Origin: Davidsoniella eucalypti
Lineage: Eukaryota > Ascomycota > Sordariomycetes > Microascales > Ceratocystidaceae
Length of the DNA: 64,000 nt
Reading direction: 5' to 3'
NCBI GenBank assembly: GCA_004009845.1
Contig: RMBW01000086.1
Location: 62,001 to 126,000 of the forward strand
Shown here one piece after another: positions 49,844-61,404 of the stretch. A program made the translations under genes and the position numbers. Under the pieces are notes generated by a model, which did not search any database, had not been told where the DNA came from, and saw nothing but the letters and a program-made list of their open reading frames with translations. Numbering within the stretch: the first letter of the stretch is position 1; every line of letters begins with the position of its first letter.

Positions 49844-51058
49844 ATGGCGTCTCCTTCAGTCTCTTCCGCATCGTCCGGCCCTCGGCCCTGGGACGATAGC
49901 GATGCTGCGATCGCTGCTAATGCTGCCTCTAATATAGCCATGTGGGCCAAGGCCATACCACACCCCAAGAATGCCTCGACTATGATTCCACAGGCTATTG
50001 CCCACCGCGGCTATAGCGCCGTATATCCGGAGAACTCCATGGCCGGCTTCCGCGGAGCCGTCGAAGAGGCCGGAGCCAACGCCATCGAGACCGATGTGCA
50101 TCTGAGCCGCGATGGCGTCGTTGTTCTCGCCCACGTAAGCCACATTGGTACATGTACGCCACGGCCGAAATATCGCTAACCCGGGCTCTCTTTCTCAATA
50201 GGATATCAACCTGAAGCGCTGCTTCGGACGCATGGACAAGGTCTCCGATCTTGACTTTGCCGAGCTCTCCGAGCTGTGCAGTCTCAAGCCTCCTCACGTT
50301 GGCGTCCCCTCGCTGCAGGAGCTTCTTCAGTATCTCGCCAAGCCCGAGAACACTTCCATCTGGCTGCTTCTTGACATCAAGGTACGCTTCAATATCAGCT
50401 TATGACTTTGTCTGTTGCTACAGCTAAACTAACCCATCTCTGCCATTCACAGATGCACGACGATGCCGACGAGCTCATGCAAGCTATCAGCCAAGTCCTC
50501 GACTCCGTCCCCTCGCCGCACCGTCCGTGGAGCTCGCGCATCCTCCTTGGCTGCTGGAAGCCGGGCTACATGGCTCTATCTGCCAAATACCTCCCATCTA
50601 TCCCCCTCGCCCATATCGGCCTTTCTCCATCCTACGCCAGCGCCAACGTTCTCCCCTCACACCCTCACTGCAGCTTAAACCTGGCTGCCACCTCTCTACA
50701 CAGCCTTGCCCCGCGCCAGCTCGATAGCTTTGCCGACAGTGCCGTTTTTGCATGGACCGTCAACGACGAGGCCTGGATGGCCTGGTGTATCGAACATGCC
50801 TCGCTGGTTGGCCAGAAGTTGGGCGGTATCGACGCTGTGGTTACTGACGATCCTCGCCTATATCGCGCTGTGGCCATGCGTGCTGGTGAGCGCTCTATCA
50901 AGCTTACAGACAAGACTTTTGGCCCTCTCGATGCCATCAAGACCTGGTTCTGGAAGATGGCTATGCGTCTAGCTAGCAATATGTTGCTGGCCACTGGCTG
51001 GTATAGCCGTGTTACGACCAAAGCGACATCGACGCTTAAGATCAAAAAGGCGCAGTAA
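49844..51058 (+). CDS. PGC1: Glycerophosphodiester phosphodiesterase-family, Pgc1-like phosphatidylglycerol phospholipase C
   Basis: Three exons, 49844-50134, 50202-50381 and 50453-51058, encode 358 residues. The GDPD TIM-barrel signature is clear: AHRGYSAVYPENSM (His54), ETDVHLSRDG (Glu82, Asp84), and His97-Asp98 formed across intron 1. These are followed by IWLLLDIK (second strand) and AWTVNDEAWMAW and DAVVTDDPRLY near the end of the barrel. A hydrophobic, amphipathic tail of about 40 residues follows, as in yeast Pgc1, which is lipid-droplet/ER tail-anchored and cuts phosphatidylglycerol to diacylglycerol and glycerol phosphate. The GDPD fold is certain; Pgc1 orthology rests on overall layout and tail. 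The ATG at 49844 is preferred to the upstream non-ATG start. Confidence 0.9.
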
Positions 51059-51852
51059 TCCAGACGCCCTATAAAAACAAAAACGCACAAAAAACTGGAC
51101 CTGTTTCTTTCCGTCCCGTCGTTAACAAAGTATCATGTCAACAAACTTTCTACCTTTCTTTGTCTAGGCTGTTCTCTTGAACATTGCCATCCGATCGCTT
51201 TCATTTACCTTTTTTGCCCTACCCTTGCTTTTTAGTTGGCTTCTCTATACCCCAAACAGTTGTATCTTTGGATTTTTTTTTAAAATCTAGTTTCTGCATG
51301 TTTTCTATTTTTTGAGATTGTTTGAAACATCAAGAAGTTTCCAGTTTTAATTGGAATTACTTAATAGAAACCTATTCATTACATCTTCTTTACGCTAGAA
51401 TCTGGACGTGTGCATGTGAAAAACCATAGTAGATTTTTGAGCAAATCTAGGCAAGCCCAAAGCTTTCTAACTGCCTAATGTATAATCCATTCCTATTAGC
51501 CGTGATGAGAGTCGTTCTATTATATATAAGTTCTAACATTCTTATGTATCTCTCTCTCCTGTCTTTGATGAATAAAGTGAGTAAGATTTATCACAGATTG
51601 ATTAGTTACAAGCATTTGAGAAATGAAAACTCTTGGGAAATTATAGATAATAGCATGACATATTATTTCACTGTCTAGCCTAATTTCAACTAGCTACAAA
51701 GCTGCTAACATCATTTCTATCATCACGTGAAATTATATACAGTGATGACATAATCAATGTAAACATTGCCATCACACACTTCGTCAATACTACCACACTA
51801 CAAAATTCCATCGCTACAGCCCGCCCACCATACACATTCATCACTATTACAT
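51059..51852. other. Intergenic, no gene seen
   Basis: T-rich 3' flank of the Pgc1-like gene followed by AT-rich sequence. No supported feature. Confidence 0.5.
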
Positions 51853-52841
51853 ATGTCACACGAAATGTCTAAGCCAACACTGTTGACTCCCACTACATCT
51901 GTGTCAATGTCACCAACATTTTCAAATTCACCTACACAGCAGATTGATATATCTGAAGATCCGACCACGAAATTTCGATCTATCAGTGCACTCTTAAATC
52001 ATTTTGATAGCACACCTAGTGATTTTCACATTGTCCATGGTAAGATATCATGTTCACCACTATGCATAGCTTTTCTTTTTCTTTTTCTTTTTCTATTACT
52101 AACTATACTTTCTCTTAGATGTCTCGCCTCATCAATTTTCCGCAATTGAGCAGGCAAGAGATGCTCATGGCAGGCGATGGAGGTTTCACTACCGTGAAGA
52201 CTTGAAATCCCTTTTCGTATCACTACCAACCAAGATACATGAGATCCTTCATGGAACTCTATGAACAAATCAGGGATGCAATCTCTCAAGCCGGCTTGAA
52301 AATCAACTGGAGCTCACAAGGTGCCACAAAGTTTCCTGGTCCTGGTGGTGATAGTGGGGAAGGTGATTCATCTGGTGGTCCTTTACTGCAGCAGTCCCCT
52401 GTCCAAAGATGGCCTACTCTCATGATTGAAACTGGCCATTCCCAGTCACTGCTTCAACTCAGAAGCAAAATGAGGTGGTGGTTTGATACGTCAGCTCATC
52501 AAATCAAAATTGTGCTTCTATCAAAGCTCAACCCTCATTCTCAAAGTATCATTATAGAAAGGTGGAAAGAGGAAGCCCAACAAGCTCGGTTGGGTGCTAC
52601 TGAAACAAGGGCTTCGGGCAGGCTAGAGCCAGTTCTCCAGCAGACTATCTCTATCACCAGAGGTTCAGTCATAAACCCAGCTTCATTTAATGTGACTAGT
52701 GGAGCATTGGTATTGAAGTTCAAGTTACTCTTCCTGAGAGAGATGGGTGCTGGTGAATCAGATATAGTAGTTGATATTCCAGAACTGCAGGACTTTGCCT
52801 CTATTTTCTGGGGTGCGTTCGAATTTGAAAACCCCCAATAG
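51853..52841 (+). pseudogene. Frameshifted member of an uncharacterised fungal family (possible PD-(D/E)XK-like fold)
   Basis: Exon 1 (51853-52039) joins through a GTAAGA donor and a CTCTTAG acceptor to exon 2 at 52119, reading PHQFSAIEQARDAHGRRWRF and then SLPTKIHEILHGTL before a TGA at 52262. In a shifted frame the same region continues as MELYEQIRDAISQAGLK and runs open to 52841. Fragments such as PTLMIETGHSQSL, LRSKMRWWFD and HQIKIVLLSKL look like an Uma2/endonuclease-like core (acidic residue, strand, then a Q.K-type strand), a family I remember as common and unannotated in Pezizomycotina. Homologues, as I recall them, run straight through the junction (HE..H..LYE..), so this copy appears to carry a 1- or 2-base indel. 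The nuclease interpretation is weak. Confidence 0.65.
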
Positions 52842-53196
52842 ACAGTTTCTTATTTGGCATTTTATAAATACCAATTTTTAGAATTCGTTTTCTACAGTAT
52901 GCGATCGATAATTGCCTTCATCCATATGTACATAGCTTGAAAAGAGTGCCTTTAAAGTTGACATGGTTCAAGCGTATGTAGTCCAAGTCTCCGTAGGCCC
53001 AGTATCTTTCTTGGTAAAAACAAGCCGTTACTAGGCATAATTGAGGTAGATGAGGTCCAGCAGTTAGAGATTGAGCCAGCTGTAGGCAACACAGCGATGG
53101 AGAGGGCACGTTCAGGCTAGTGTATGGTCAACAAGAGAGTAAGGGTGGCCAAGTTTGGTATGGGAACTGAGTCCATTCAGTGACTTGAGCCAATGA

Positions 53197-53218
53197 ATAT
53201 ATATATATATATATATAT
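53197..53218. repeat. AT dinucleotide microsatellite
   Basis: Eleven AT units in intergenic DNA, seen directly. Confidence 0.93.
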
Positions 53219-53992
53219 GTAGTTACAAGCTGCGGAGGGACACTCTGTGGATATCTAATCTATGAAGGCACTAGTAAATGGCCTTGTACATACGTAGCTG
53301 GTAAAGGCAGAACTTGGTGTGTAGGGAATTCCAGCATATACAATCTCAAAGCCGTGCCATCTATATGATGAAAATCGCCCCTAACGTCTCGCAATACTGT
53401 CAAGAACCAATCTTCTTCTCACATTTTCCTTCGACACGTTCTTCGCCGTCGCGTTCCACAAACCTCTGTCAACATGACATGTCAGACAACATTGCAATGA
53501 AAGGAGCCAGAATATCCATTCCTGTATTCTTTGCAATGTCACGATCTCGACGATAGACACCCCCGTGTGACGAATCTAATTGAAGCCTTCTTCCGTGGCG
53601 CGCTATCATCACAAAGCCACTTGAAATCTTTCTCAGATCATAAGATCCACCATGTGTATCATCCGCACACGATGATTGCTCACAGCTTCCTTTCTTTTGC
53701 TGGCCGACATACCCCCATCACTTCAACAAAAGACTCCACCAGCGCTTCAAGTCGTTCTCTCCCAAACACTGGTTTCTTAACCAAGACGCATTCATCCACG
53801 TCCACATAGCTCTCTGACCACAAAGATGCACGCTTCGGCTTCGCCACCCCTTTCCGACATCAATGTTGAATCCTTATCTTTCGAAGATTGGTAGCACCCG
53901 TCTCAACCAGCTACCACGACTATACCAGGTCTTCGTAGATCAACTACGCGAGACAACGCCATCTCAGACTATCACACATGCGTCATACGTGA

Positions 53993-54031
53993 TCAAGACA
54001 TCAAGACATCAAGACATCAAGACATCAAGAC
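53993..54031 (+). repeat. 8-nt tandem repeat
   Basis: Almost five copies of TCAAGACA, seen directly. Confidence 0.93.
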
Positions 54032-55010
54032 CGTCACAAACGCGCACTCTTCGCGGCTCGGAGCCTTTCGCACTTATCAAAGACAATTCGCGCGAAAAAA
54101 TAATTGGTAGTCAGCCACAAATAAGACTCGCCACCATGCATTCTCACGGCGGCGCGGATCATCAGCTCTCGTCACAAAACGCTTACTGGGACCACTAAGA
54201 CGTTTTGGCGGGCTTGGTGCGCGATATCATATGCCAACCTAAACGCGATCTTCTTTTTCGACTCGAGTTTCTTTCATGTTCTGCGTCACGGATATCGCCT
54301 CAGTCATAGCATGTGATGTCTTTAATTTTATACATATGTGCGCGAAATGGCTCACCACCCGGGAGCTTTTCAGAAGATGATGACATCAACCGACTTCCTT
54401 CCAGTATTGTGCCTGCCGTGATGTTGTTGCCAGGTAGCGCGAAGTGTAGAAAAGTAAACAAATACGAGGAAGCACTTGACACGTGATTGTAAAAATCAAA
54501 TAGCAGAGTAAAAAAGACGCAATTTTTTTTCTTTCCGCCAAGTATATGCTAAACCGGCCGAAAGTGGATTTGACGTAGCCAATGATAAACCTTGAAGATA
54601 AAAAATCAAAAACACTTGGTTCCGGTTGGAATCGCTCCGTTCCGCATTTGGATTGGATATTTCATGTTTTTTTTCTTCTTTTTTTCTTTAGCTGTGAGCG
54701 TTAAAAGCCTTAGTTATCAAGAGAAGAAGCTAGAACGAAAATATAACACTAAGTATGGTAGGGCTTGGTGTTTGATTTTTTTCTCTCTTTTCTTCTTCTA
54801 TGTTTTTGAAGACGTTTTGTACTGAAAAAGATCTCGAACAACATCCTCTACCAACGCTTGTCATACAACCACCACCTTTCTTGCTATCCACCTTTTGTTT
54901 ATTCCTACGATTTGGAGCTGATCCGCCGGGCCCATTTTCCCCTTCGTTTTCCCGTCCATTTTCTTTTCTTCTTCTCTTCCTTTTTTCTTCTGCTATATCA
55001 TCGTCAAACG

Positions 55011-56806
55011 ATGCCAAGCTCCATGTCGAACGAAATCAAACTTATCAGTGGCAGCAGCCATCCCGACCTTAGTGGTCGCATTGCGAAGCGGTACGCCAGT
55101 TCCGTTTTCCTGTGTTTTTCTAGTTTCAGCTTATGCGCCAAGCGATACGACGACGATGTTGCCCTTTCGAAGCTCTTGACTGACTTGTTGCTTGTGTTTT
55201 CTCTGTCTCTATGTGTAGCCTGGGCATCGAGGTCTCCAAGACCATGTCCCTCCAATACTCCAACCAGGAGACCTCGTTCACCATGGGCGAGTCGATCCGT
55301 GACGAGGATGTCTTCATCATCCAGTCGACCAACCCCGGCGACATCAACGACGGCCTGATGGAGCTTCTGATCATGATCCACGCCTGCCGTACCGCCAGCG
55401 CTCGCCGCATCACCGCCGTCATCCCAAACTACCCCTACGCCCGCCAGGACAAGAAGGACAAGTCCCGTGCGCCCATTAGTGCGCGCCTGGTCGCCGATAT
55501 GCTGCAAACTGCCGGTGCCAACCACATCATCACTATGGACTTGCACGCCAACCAGATCCAGGGCTTCTTCTCGGTGCCCGTGGACAACCTATATGCCGAG
55601 CCGTCGGTTCTGCGCTGGATCCGTGAGAACATCTCTCTCGAGGACTGTGTGATTGTGTCGCCCGATGCTGGCGGTGCCAAGCGGTGAGTTGTTTGTATCA
55701 CTTTCGTTTTCTTTTCTGCCATGTCCCACTGACACAAGCTCTGTCAGTGCAACCTCTATTGCCGACCACCTGAACACTGCTTTCGCTATCATTCACAAGG
55801 AACGCCCCCGCCCCAACGTCGTCGGTCGCATGGTGAGTATCATCTTCCGACGGAAAGACCAACACTTATGCGGGAGTTGCTGACATATCTTGCTCCTGTT
55901 CTTGTAGACCTTGGTCGGTGACGTCAAGGACAAGCATGCCATCCTGGTCGACGATATCGCCGATACTTGTGGTATGTTGTATTCAGTATCTCGTTGACTT
56001 TCGTCTGAGGCCGCCCTGCAAACAATCTAGGCCTTGCTTCCTGCTTCCATTCGACTACCTCCAAAACTACCAGCTTATATTTCTTGGTTGGTTCTCTCAC
56101 TCACAGATAACTATTTTAGGAACCCTTGCCAAGGCCGCCCAAGTCCTCAAGGACCACGATGCCAAGTCCGTCGTCGCTCTCGTTACCCACGGCGTTCTCT
56201 CCGGCAGCGCTATCGACACCATCAACGCTAGCGAGCTATCTGTCGTCGTCGTCACCAATACCGTGCCGCTTGGTGACAAGCTCGTGCGCTGCCCCAAGCT
56301 GCGCGTCATGGATATCAGCCCTACTATCGCCGAGGCTATCCGCCGTACTCACAACGGTATGTCTTTTATGGATGTGCCGTGGCACCTGTTTGCGTAGTTT
56401 CGAAACCGATCCGAAGAAAAAGAGGGAGAAAAAAACCAAACAAACACAAAATCAAACAGCCACGGTTCTACATCTGATCTACATCTTCTTTCTACTCACA
56501 CCTACCCTATTTTCACTCGTCATCACTTTCATTCCTACCCCAATCTCCCAAACCCCTCCAAGACATCCCACATCGCATAGACTTAGACATCTTATAGTCC
56601 TCGACGGACATCACCATATACAACCCTATATCTTGGCTAGTACAACAAAAAGTTTTGTTTTTTTGCTGGTTCTAATACCAAGGCCCACTCATATGTCATT
56701 CATATCTCCCTCTATATTTCAAGATCATCTTGATCTAACTTGTACTTTGTTTTCTTTTTCTACAGGCGAGTCAGTTTCCTACCTCTTCCGCAACGTCCCC
56801 GTGTAA
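55011..56806 (+). CDS. PRS: Ribose-phosphate pyrophosphokinase (PRPP synthetase)
   Basis: Makes PRPP from ribose 5-phosphate and ATP for purine, pyrimidine, histidine, tryptophan and NAD synthesis. Six exons (55011-55090, 55219-55683, 55748-55832, 55908-55971, 56120-56356 and 56766-56806) encode 323 residues, the length of yeast Prs2/3/4-type subunits without the large insert of Prs1/5. Visible motifs are the flexible-loop PNYPYARQDKKD, the metal/ATP-site DLHANQIQGFF, VSPDAGGAKR, and the PRPP-binding loop LVDDIADTCGTL, which is completed across intron 4. The second ATG (55023) would also give a plausible start. The last intron is 409 nt, far longer than the others. If it is retained, translation ends after MDVPWHLFA instead of ESVSYLFRNVPV. 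It converges on the RTF1 gene. Confidence 0.95.
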
Positions 56807-57857
56807 TACATATTCACGGTGCGGAATGGCCTACCAGAAGCACAAAAAAAGGCGACTTATTCCTGGGGGGATATATACGCTTCAATCAACCTTGGCCGTC
56901 CTCATCGACATAAACAGCCTAAGCAAAGTTAATTTCTCACAAACCTTGGCGCTTCCGGTCACCGCCAACATATGAGGAACGGCTTGAAATGTGCAATGAG
57001 GAACTTCTCAAGAGCCCCCGATATCCGGTTTCATAGCGAATCTGCGTTTTTTCTTGATGGTAACTTACCACATATATATCGGTTGACGGATCTGCTTTTT
57101 TATAAGTCACCAGTTTGATCATCAGCGACTTGATTAGGCTTCAATCTTGGCCTCCTTCTTTTCTTTTTCTACTTGGTATGAGAGGAGGTTGTTCTTCCAT
57201 CATACTTTGGTTTTTTTATGCATTTACTCACATGTTTATCTTTTGTTGTGACGACATCTTCTTTTTTTTGCGACCTTCTTATCCTTTTCTTTCATCTCTT
57301 TCAGCGCATGGGAAACAGCATGTTACAAAGCTTGACCAAACATAAAAAAAGACATTGCTGCTATGTTAAGGGTTTTATCCAATTCTATTGACTCTTTTTT
57401 TTTTTTTCCCTCTTCATATCTTGACATTGTGTACTAAAAAGGTATTTTTTGGGGTTCATTCATTTGTGGATTAATCTATATAAGTCAATAAATACACACA
57501 AAACCTATACAAGATTCACTATATTTATTATGTGCACGCTTTGAATAGAAATTTGGTGAAATAAATATATCGTTTGTGATTTTTTTGGGGGTTTTTGGTT
57601 TTTTTGTTGAAGCGATCTAATCAGAGTAACTGCACAATTATGAATCGGAAAAAAAAAAAACCCTTTCCCGTCGACCCTCCCATAGGAAAATTCCCACCTC
57701 CATACAGAAAAAAATACAAAACAAAAACGCCGAATAAGATGTATAATCTCTACAACTTTGTATAGAAAAAAAAAGTATAAATTCATAATGTAAAATCAAA
57801 TCAAAAAAAAAGAAACAATAAACTCCCATTCGTTCCTTCTCTCTACTCCAACAAACT
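56807..57857. other. Intergenic, 3' flanks of PRS and RTF1
   Basis: About 1 kb of AT-rich sequence with A and T homopolymers between two convergent genes. No gene was seen. Confidence 0.6.
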
Positions 57858-59734
57858 TTAAATCTCAACATCGATGTCTAAATCTAGACTGGCAATGATG
57901 TCATCCTCTTGTACTGGTCGGTGTACAGTAGGAATACCATTAGAAATCTGTCGAGACATTTGGACTAAAGGTTTTGTCGTTGCCGTTTGTCCTCCTGCTG
58001 CTTTATTCTTGTTTGCACTCTTGGTTTTTTCACCACGTGCCAAGGCCGCTTCGTTCTCACGCTGACGTTCCTTGAGTTGGGCACGACGCACAGAATCGAT
58101 GTTCTTCTTGCGGTTCACGCGGTTTAGCTCGGCTAGCTTTTCTTGCTGTAGACGATGTGCGCCGGGAGCCGATGTTTTGTTGAGACTAGTGCGGAATGCG
58201 AGGCCGGTTATCGAACCGAGTGCTTTGAGATCATCTTGTAGTTGTCGGACTAAGATGGAGTTGTTGGATTCTTCAGCTTCGGCGATGCTGCGTTGTAGAG
58301 CTTCGCGTTGCGCAGGATCGACACGACGGCGCAACTTGTTCTTGCGCTCTACCATTTCGGTGATCTCGCGGTTGCTAAGGTCGTATTTGACAAGTTGATT
58401 TAGTTTATCTAGACGGCCTTCTAGTGTCGACAACCGCGGGACGCTGAGTCCGTTGCTAGCTAAAGAGTCCTTGTGACGTTGAAGTTCGCTCTGTGAAGAT
58501 TGTTAATAGCCATTCGAGTACTAAGATATATATGATAATGATAAACTGACCTCGGTGATTTTTCCACTGGAGATGGCGACAAAGGGGTACGGCTCAGTAC
58601 GTTCGCCATAGCCAGCAACGACATATTGGTCCGTGACTATGGGATTGCTGCCACGGCTATCGGGCATGGCATACGGCTTTCCAGTGCTGATACCCTTGAT
58701 AGATAGAACATGGTAATGTTGCTCGCCAGTATTTCGGTCTGGCTTGCCGAGGACTCGGACATAGCAATCAAGCACGGATTCGTCAAAGTTTGGCTTGAAG
58801 CAGATCTGAGAGAAGCCCGCTCTGCTGATACGAAGGCGCTCGAAGTCGGCAAGGGTCGGCTCGCGGCGAACTTTCTTTTCCGGCGTGGGGCTTCTACGAC
58901 GAGCCCATTTGTCATCTGCATCGTCGGCATCGTCATCGTCTGCGTAGCGGCCACGACTCGACTTGGCCCGCTCACGATCTTCCTTGGCTCGGCGCATACG
59001 ATCAATCTTTTCTGCGCGCGTACGACGATAATCGTCCATCTTTTCGCTAGTCTTCGATCTCGCCGAGCGCGGCTTGGGGCGAACATCGTCTTCGGAGTCG
59101 GATAGGTCGGCGTCATCAGCGGACCTCTTCACGCGCTTACCGCTGGAGGAGCCACCAGATTGTTCTCCGCCGTCACGCTTGGAAACGAGTTCGCGAAGCA
59201 TGCGATTCTGTGAGAAGTGCTCCATGTGCTCACGGCGCTCAGCAAGGATGGTCTCACGCTCTACTTCGACCATGCGTGAGATTTCGGCCTTCTCGGCATA
59301 ACTGCGGTAGAGCCCATCTACGGGAAACTCTTCGGTAGAGCTGATGGCAGCGCGAGAAACCGATTTTGGCGCAGGCTCGGCATCGGAGTCGGATTCATCC
59401 ATGGGCACAGATTGTTGAGAGTCGGGGCTCCCCGGGGCAGACGATCTAACCAAAGTTAGTCAGTATGACATCTCCAGGACCGAGCACGGTGGTAGTTGTG
59501 CGTCTGATAAGTCGGTGACCAGGAACTGGAACTGGGGATTTGCACATACCTTGCTTCGCCCTCTTCTTCATCGGAGTCATTGCGACGCGCCTTGCGGGCT
59601 GGACTCCGTGAGCGTGTTCTTCTGCGCTTGCGGCCGCTTCCATGTGATGCCGGAGACAGACTGCGGACACTGTTATCTTCTCCATCAGAGCCACCACCAG
59701 CTAGGGCGAGGAGTTCGTCTTCGATATCGGACAT
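57858..59734 (-). CDS. RTF1: Paf1-complex subunit Rtf1 (Plus3 domain)
   Basis: Three exons, 59734-59550, 59445-58551 and 58490-57858, encode 570 residues (yeast Rtf1 is about 558). It starts with the short conserved MSDIEDELLALAG, then an Arg/Ser-rich nuclear-localisation-like stretch. The histone-modification domain is at about 100-165 (FPVDGLYRSYAEKAEISRM, ERETILAERREHMEHF), the part that stimulates H2B ubiquitylation. An acidic, charged linker follows, then the Plus3 domain from about 250 (PTLADFERLRISRAGF through YHVLSIKGI and NPIVTDQYVVAGYG). Plus3 binds the phosphorylated Spt5 C-terminal region. The C-terminal third is a long charged helical region. Rtf1 travels with RNA polymerase II in the nucleus. 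It is divergent from COQ7 with a 675-bp gap. Confidence 0.95.
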
Positions 59735-60409
59735 GGTGGGCTTATTCGGGTCGGGTTGCTCTGGATCGCAAGGGACAGGAGCAAAAAGGGCGGTTCTTTG
59801 GGTGCTGGAGAGTGAAATGGGTTTTGATGTGTATCGTTCAGCAAGGAATGCAATAATCGAAAAGACAGATAATTGTAGTAAATCGAAGAGCTGCGGCGCA
59901 CTATGAAGAACGAAGCGAATGTAGAGAAAGGGAAAAGGGAAGTTTTTGCTGTCTCGTGTTGGATGAAAAAAGTAGGCGAAACAAAAGCAGAGCAAAAAAA
60001 AGATAATAGCTCGGAGGCAACTAATTGTCCCAATTGATTGCTTAATTATCCACAAGGCTGTTTGTCAACTGCACTAGCTCGAAATTTAGTGGGATTGGTT
60101 GTCGCCACATCCTTGCGGCCTCAGCCTTCTGGGTATAGCCGATGATCAACCGGACGAGCTAGACGAATCCGCCCCACCTTCTAAGACCGTCTAGCTTAGA
60201 AGAAGCTGCTTCCGGAAAGCCATGTAAATAATGATAAAAAAACTTGCAATGATGACGTTATTTAAGAAGTCTAGAATTTAGTCACGAGGCTTAAAATTAC
60301 AGACACATGGTTCATGTGATCTCCTGAGATATAGTTGAGGCAATAAGTCCTATATCATTGCCTATCTCAAAATCAGCCATTATAAAAAGATATCGTTTCT
60401 CGTCATATC
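59735..60409. promoter_or_regulatory. Shared divergent promoter of RTF1 and COQ7
   Basis: 675 bases between the two ATGs. The RTF1-proximal part is A/G-rich on the plus strand (pyrimidine-rich in the direction of RTF1), typical of a leader. No specific site was assigned. Confidence 0.5.
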
Positions 60410-61194
60410 ATGTCGGCACAGCACCTCTTTATTCGCCGCGCGCCTATCTTGGGCGCGTCAACCCCGAGTCTTCGGTATAAGATAGCGACTTCACCAATAT
60501 TCTTCCAGACTCTGGTGACCGATGCTTCGGCAACTCCCTCATCGAAACCCAAGAACACAAAGCCTCTGACCCAACAGCAAAAAGACTTTCTATCCTCTGC
60601 TGTGAGCCGTCTCCCCCTTCTGTTTGCTCTGTAATGTCCCCTAACATAACATTTTGTCAGCTCCGCGTCAACCATGCCGGTGAACTTGCCGCTGTGCTTA
60701 TCTACAAAGCCCAAACACCAATTGTAGTCGGCCGTTCACCACAGCTACGGCCTCTTATGAAGCACATGTACGATCAAGAGGCCGGGCACTTAAACACCTT
60801 CACATCTATGCTGGCAAGGCATCGCATCAGACCAACAGCTCTATATCCCATGTGGAAGGTGATGGCTTCTGGACTAGGTTGGGGAACTGCTATGCTGGGT
60901 CAAAAGGCTGCCATGGCTTGCACAGAGGCTGTAGAGACCGAGATTGGCGATCACTATAATAATCAGATTCGCGGGTTGATCGAGATGATGACGGGCTGGG
61001 AGGCTGAAGGATACGATATCAGCGACGAGTTTCGTGACCTGCTAGACACATTGAGACGAATCAGAGACGAGGAATTAGAGCACTTAGACCACGCAGTCGA
61101 GCACGATAGCAAGCAAGCAGACCCGCACTGGCTGCTCACTGGAGTTATCCGTGCAGGTTGCCGTGGAGCTATTTGGGCAAGTGAACGGGTATAA
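60410..61194 (+). CDS. COQ7: 5-demethoxyubiquinone hydroxylase COQ7/Clk-1
   Basis: Di-iron monooxygenase that hydroxylates demethoxyubiquinone in the penultimate step of ubiquinone synthesis, on the matrix face of the inner mitochondrial membrane. Two exons, 60410-60601 and 60661-61194, encode 241 residues. The first 40 residues form an Arg/Ser-rich mitochondrial presequence (MSAQHLFIRRAPILG). The di-iron ligands are all present: E72 (NHAGEL), E104 and H107 (YDQEAGHL), E156 (EAVETEIGDHY), and E202 and H205 (RDEELEHLDHA). The first exon ends just before LRVNHAGE. It converges on the phospholipase D gene, with 210 bp between stops. Confidence 0.96.
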
Positions 61195-61404
61195 ATTTCA
61201 GAGCTAGATATATATTTGGATGGTGGTCATAAAGGCATCATCTGCCTAACAAATTGTATTAATAAATATGTATAACAGAATGATAAAAGTCATAAAAGGC
61301 TGCGTCATCATTTCCTTGGTGTATACGATGATCTTGATCTTGTTATGAATAAGCTCTGGTATATATGGTGTGGAAGGTATGCACATTTGCTTGGAAAGAC
61401 CCTC

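Larger units (their letters stand above)
52842..55010. other. Intergenic stretch with microsatellites
   Basis: An AT microsatellite lies at 53197-53218 and an 8-nt tandem repeat at 53993-54031. ORFs such as 53863-54198 span the repeat and show no family motif. The last 250 bases before 55011 are strongly T/C-rich and probably form the promoter and leader of the PRPP synthetase gene. Confidence 0.55.

Noticed and set aside
53993..54031. Short direct repeats considered as a CRISPR-like array
   Set aside because: Units are contiguous 8-mers without spacers in a eukaryotic genome; an ordinary microsatellite.
53863..54198. 111-codon open frame near the 8-nt repeat
   Set aside because: Its middle is simply the translated tandem repeat, and the rest shows no motif, start context or splice partners.
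55004..55546. 180-codon open frame antisense to PRS
   Set aside because: It is a shadow of highly C-ending codons in the PRPP synthetase exons, with no domain and no splice logic.
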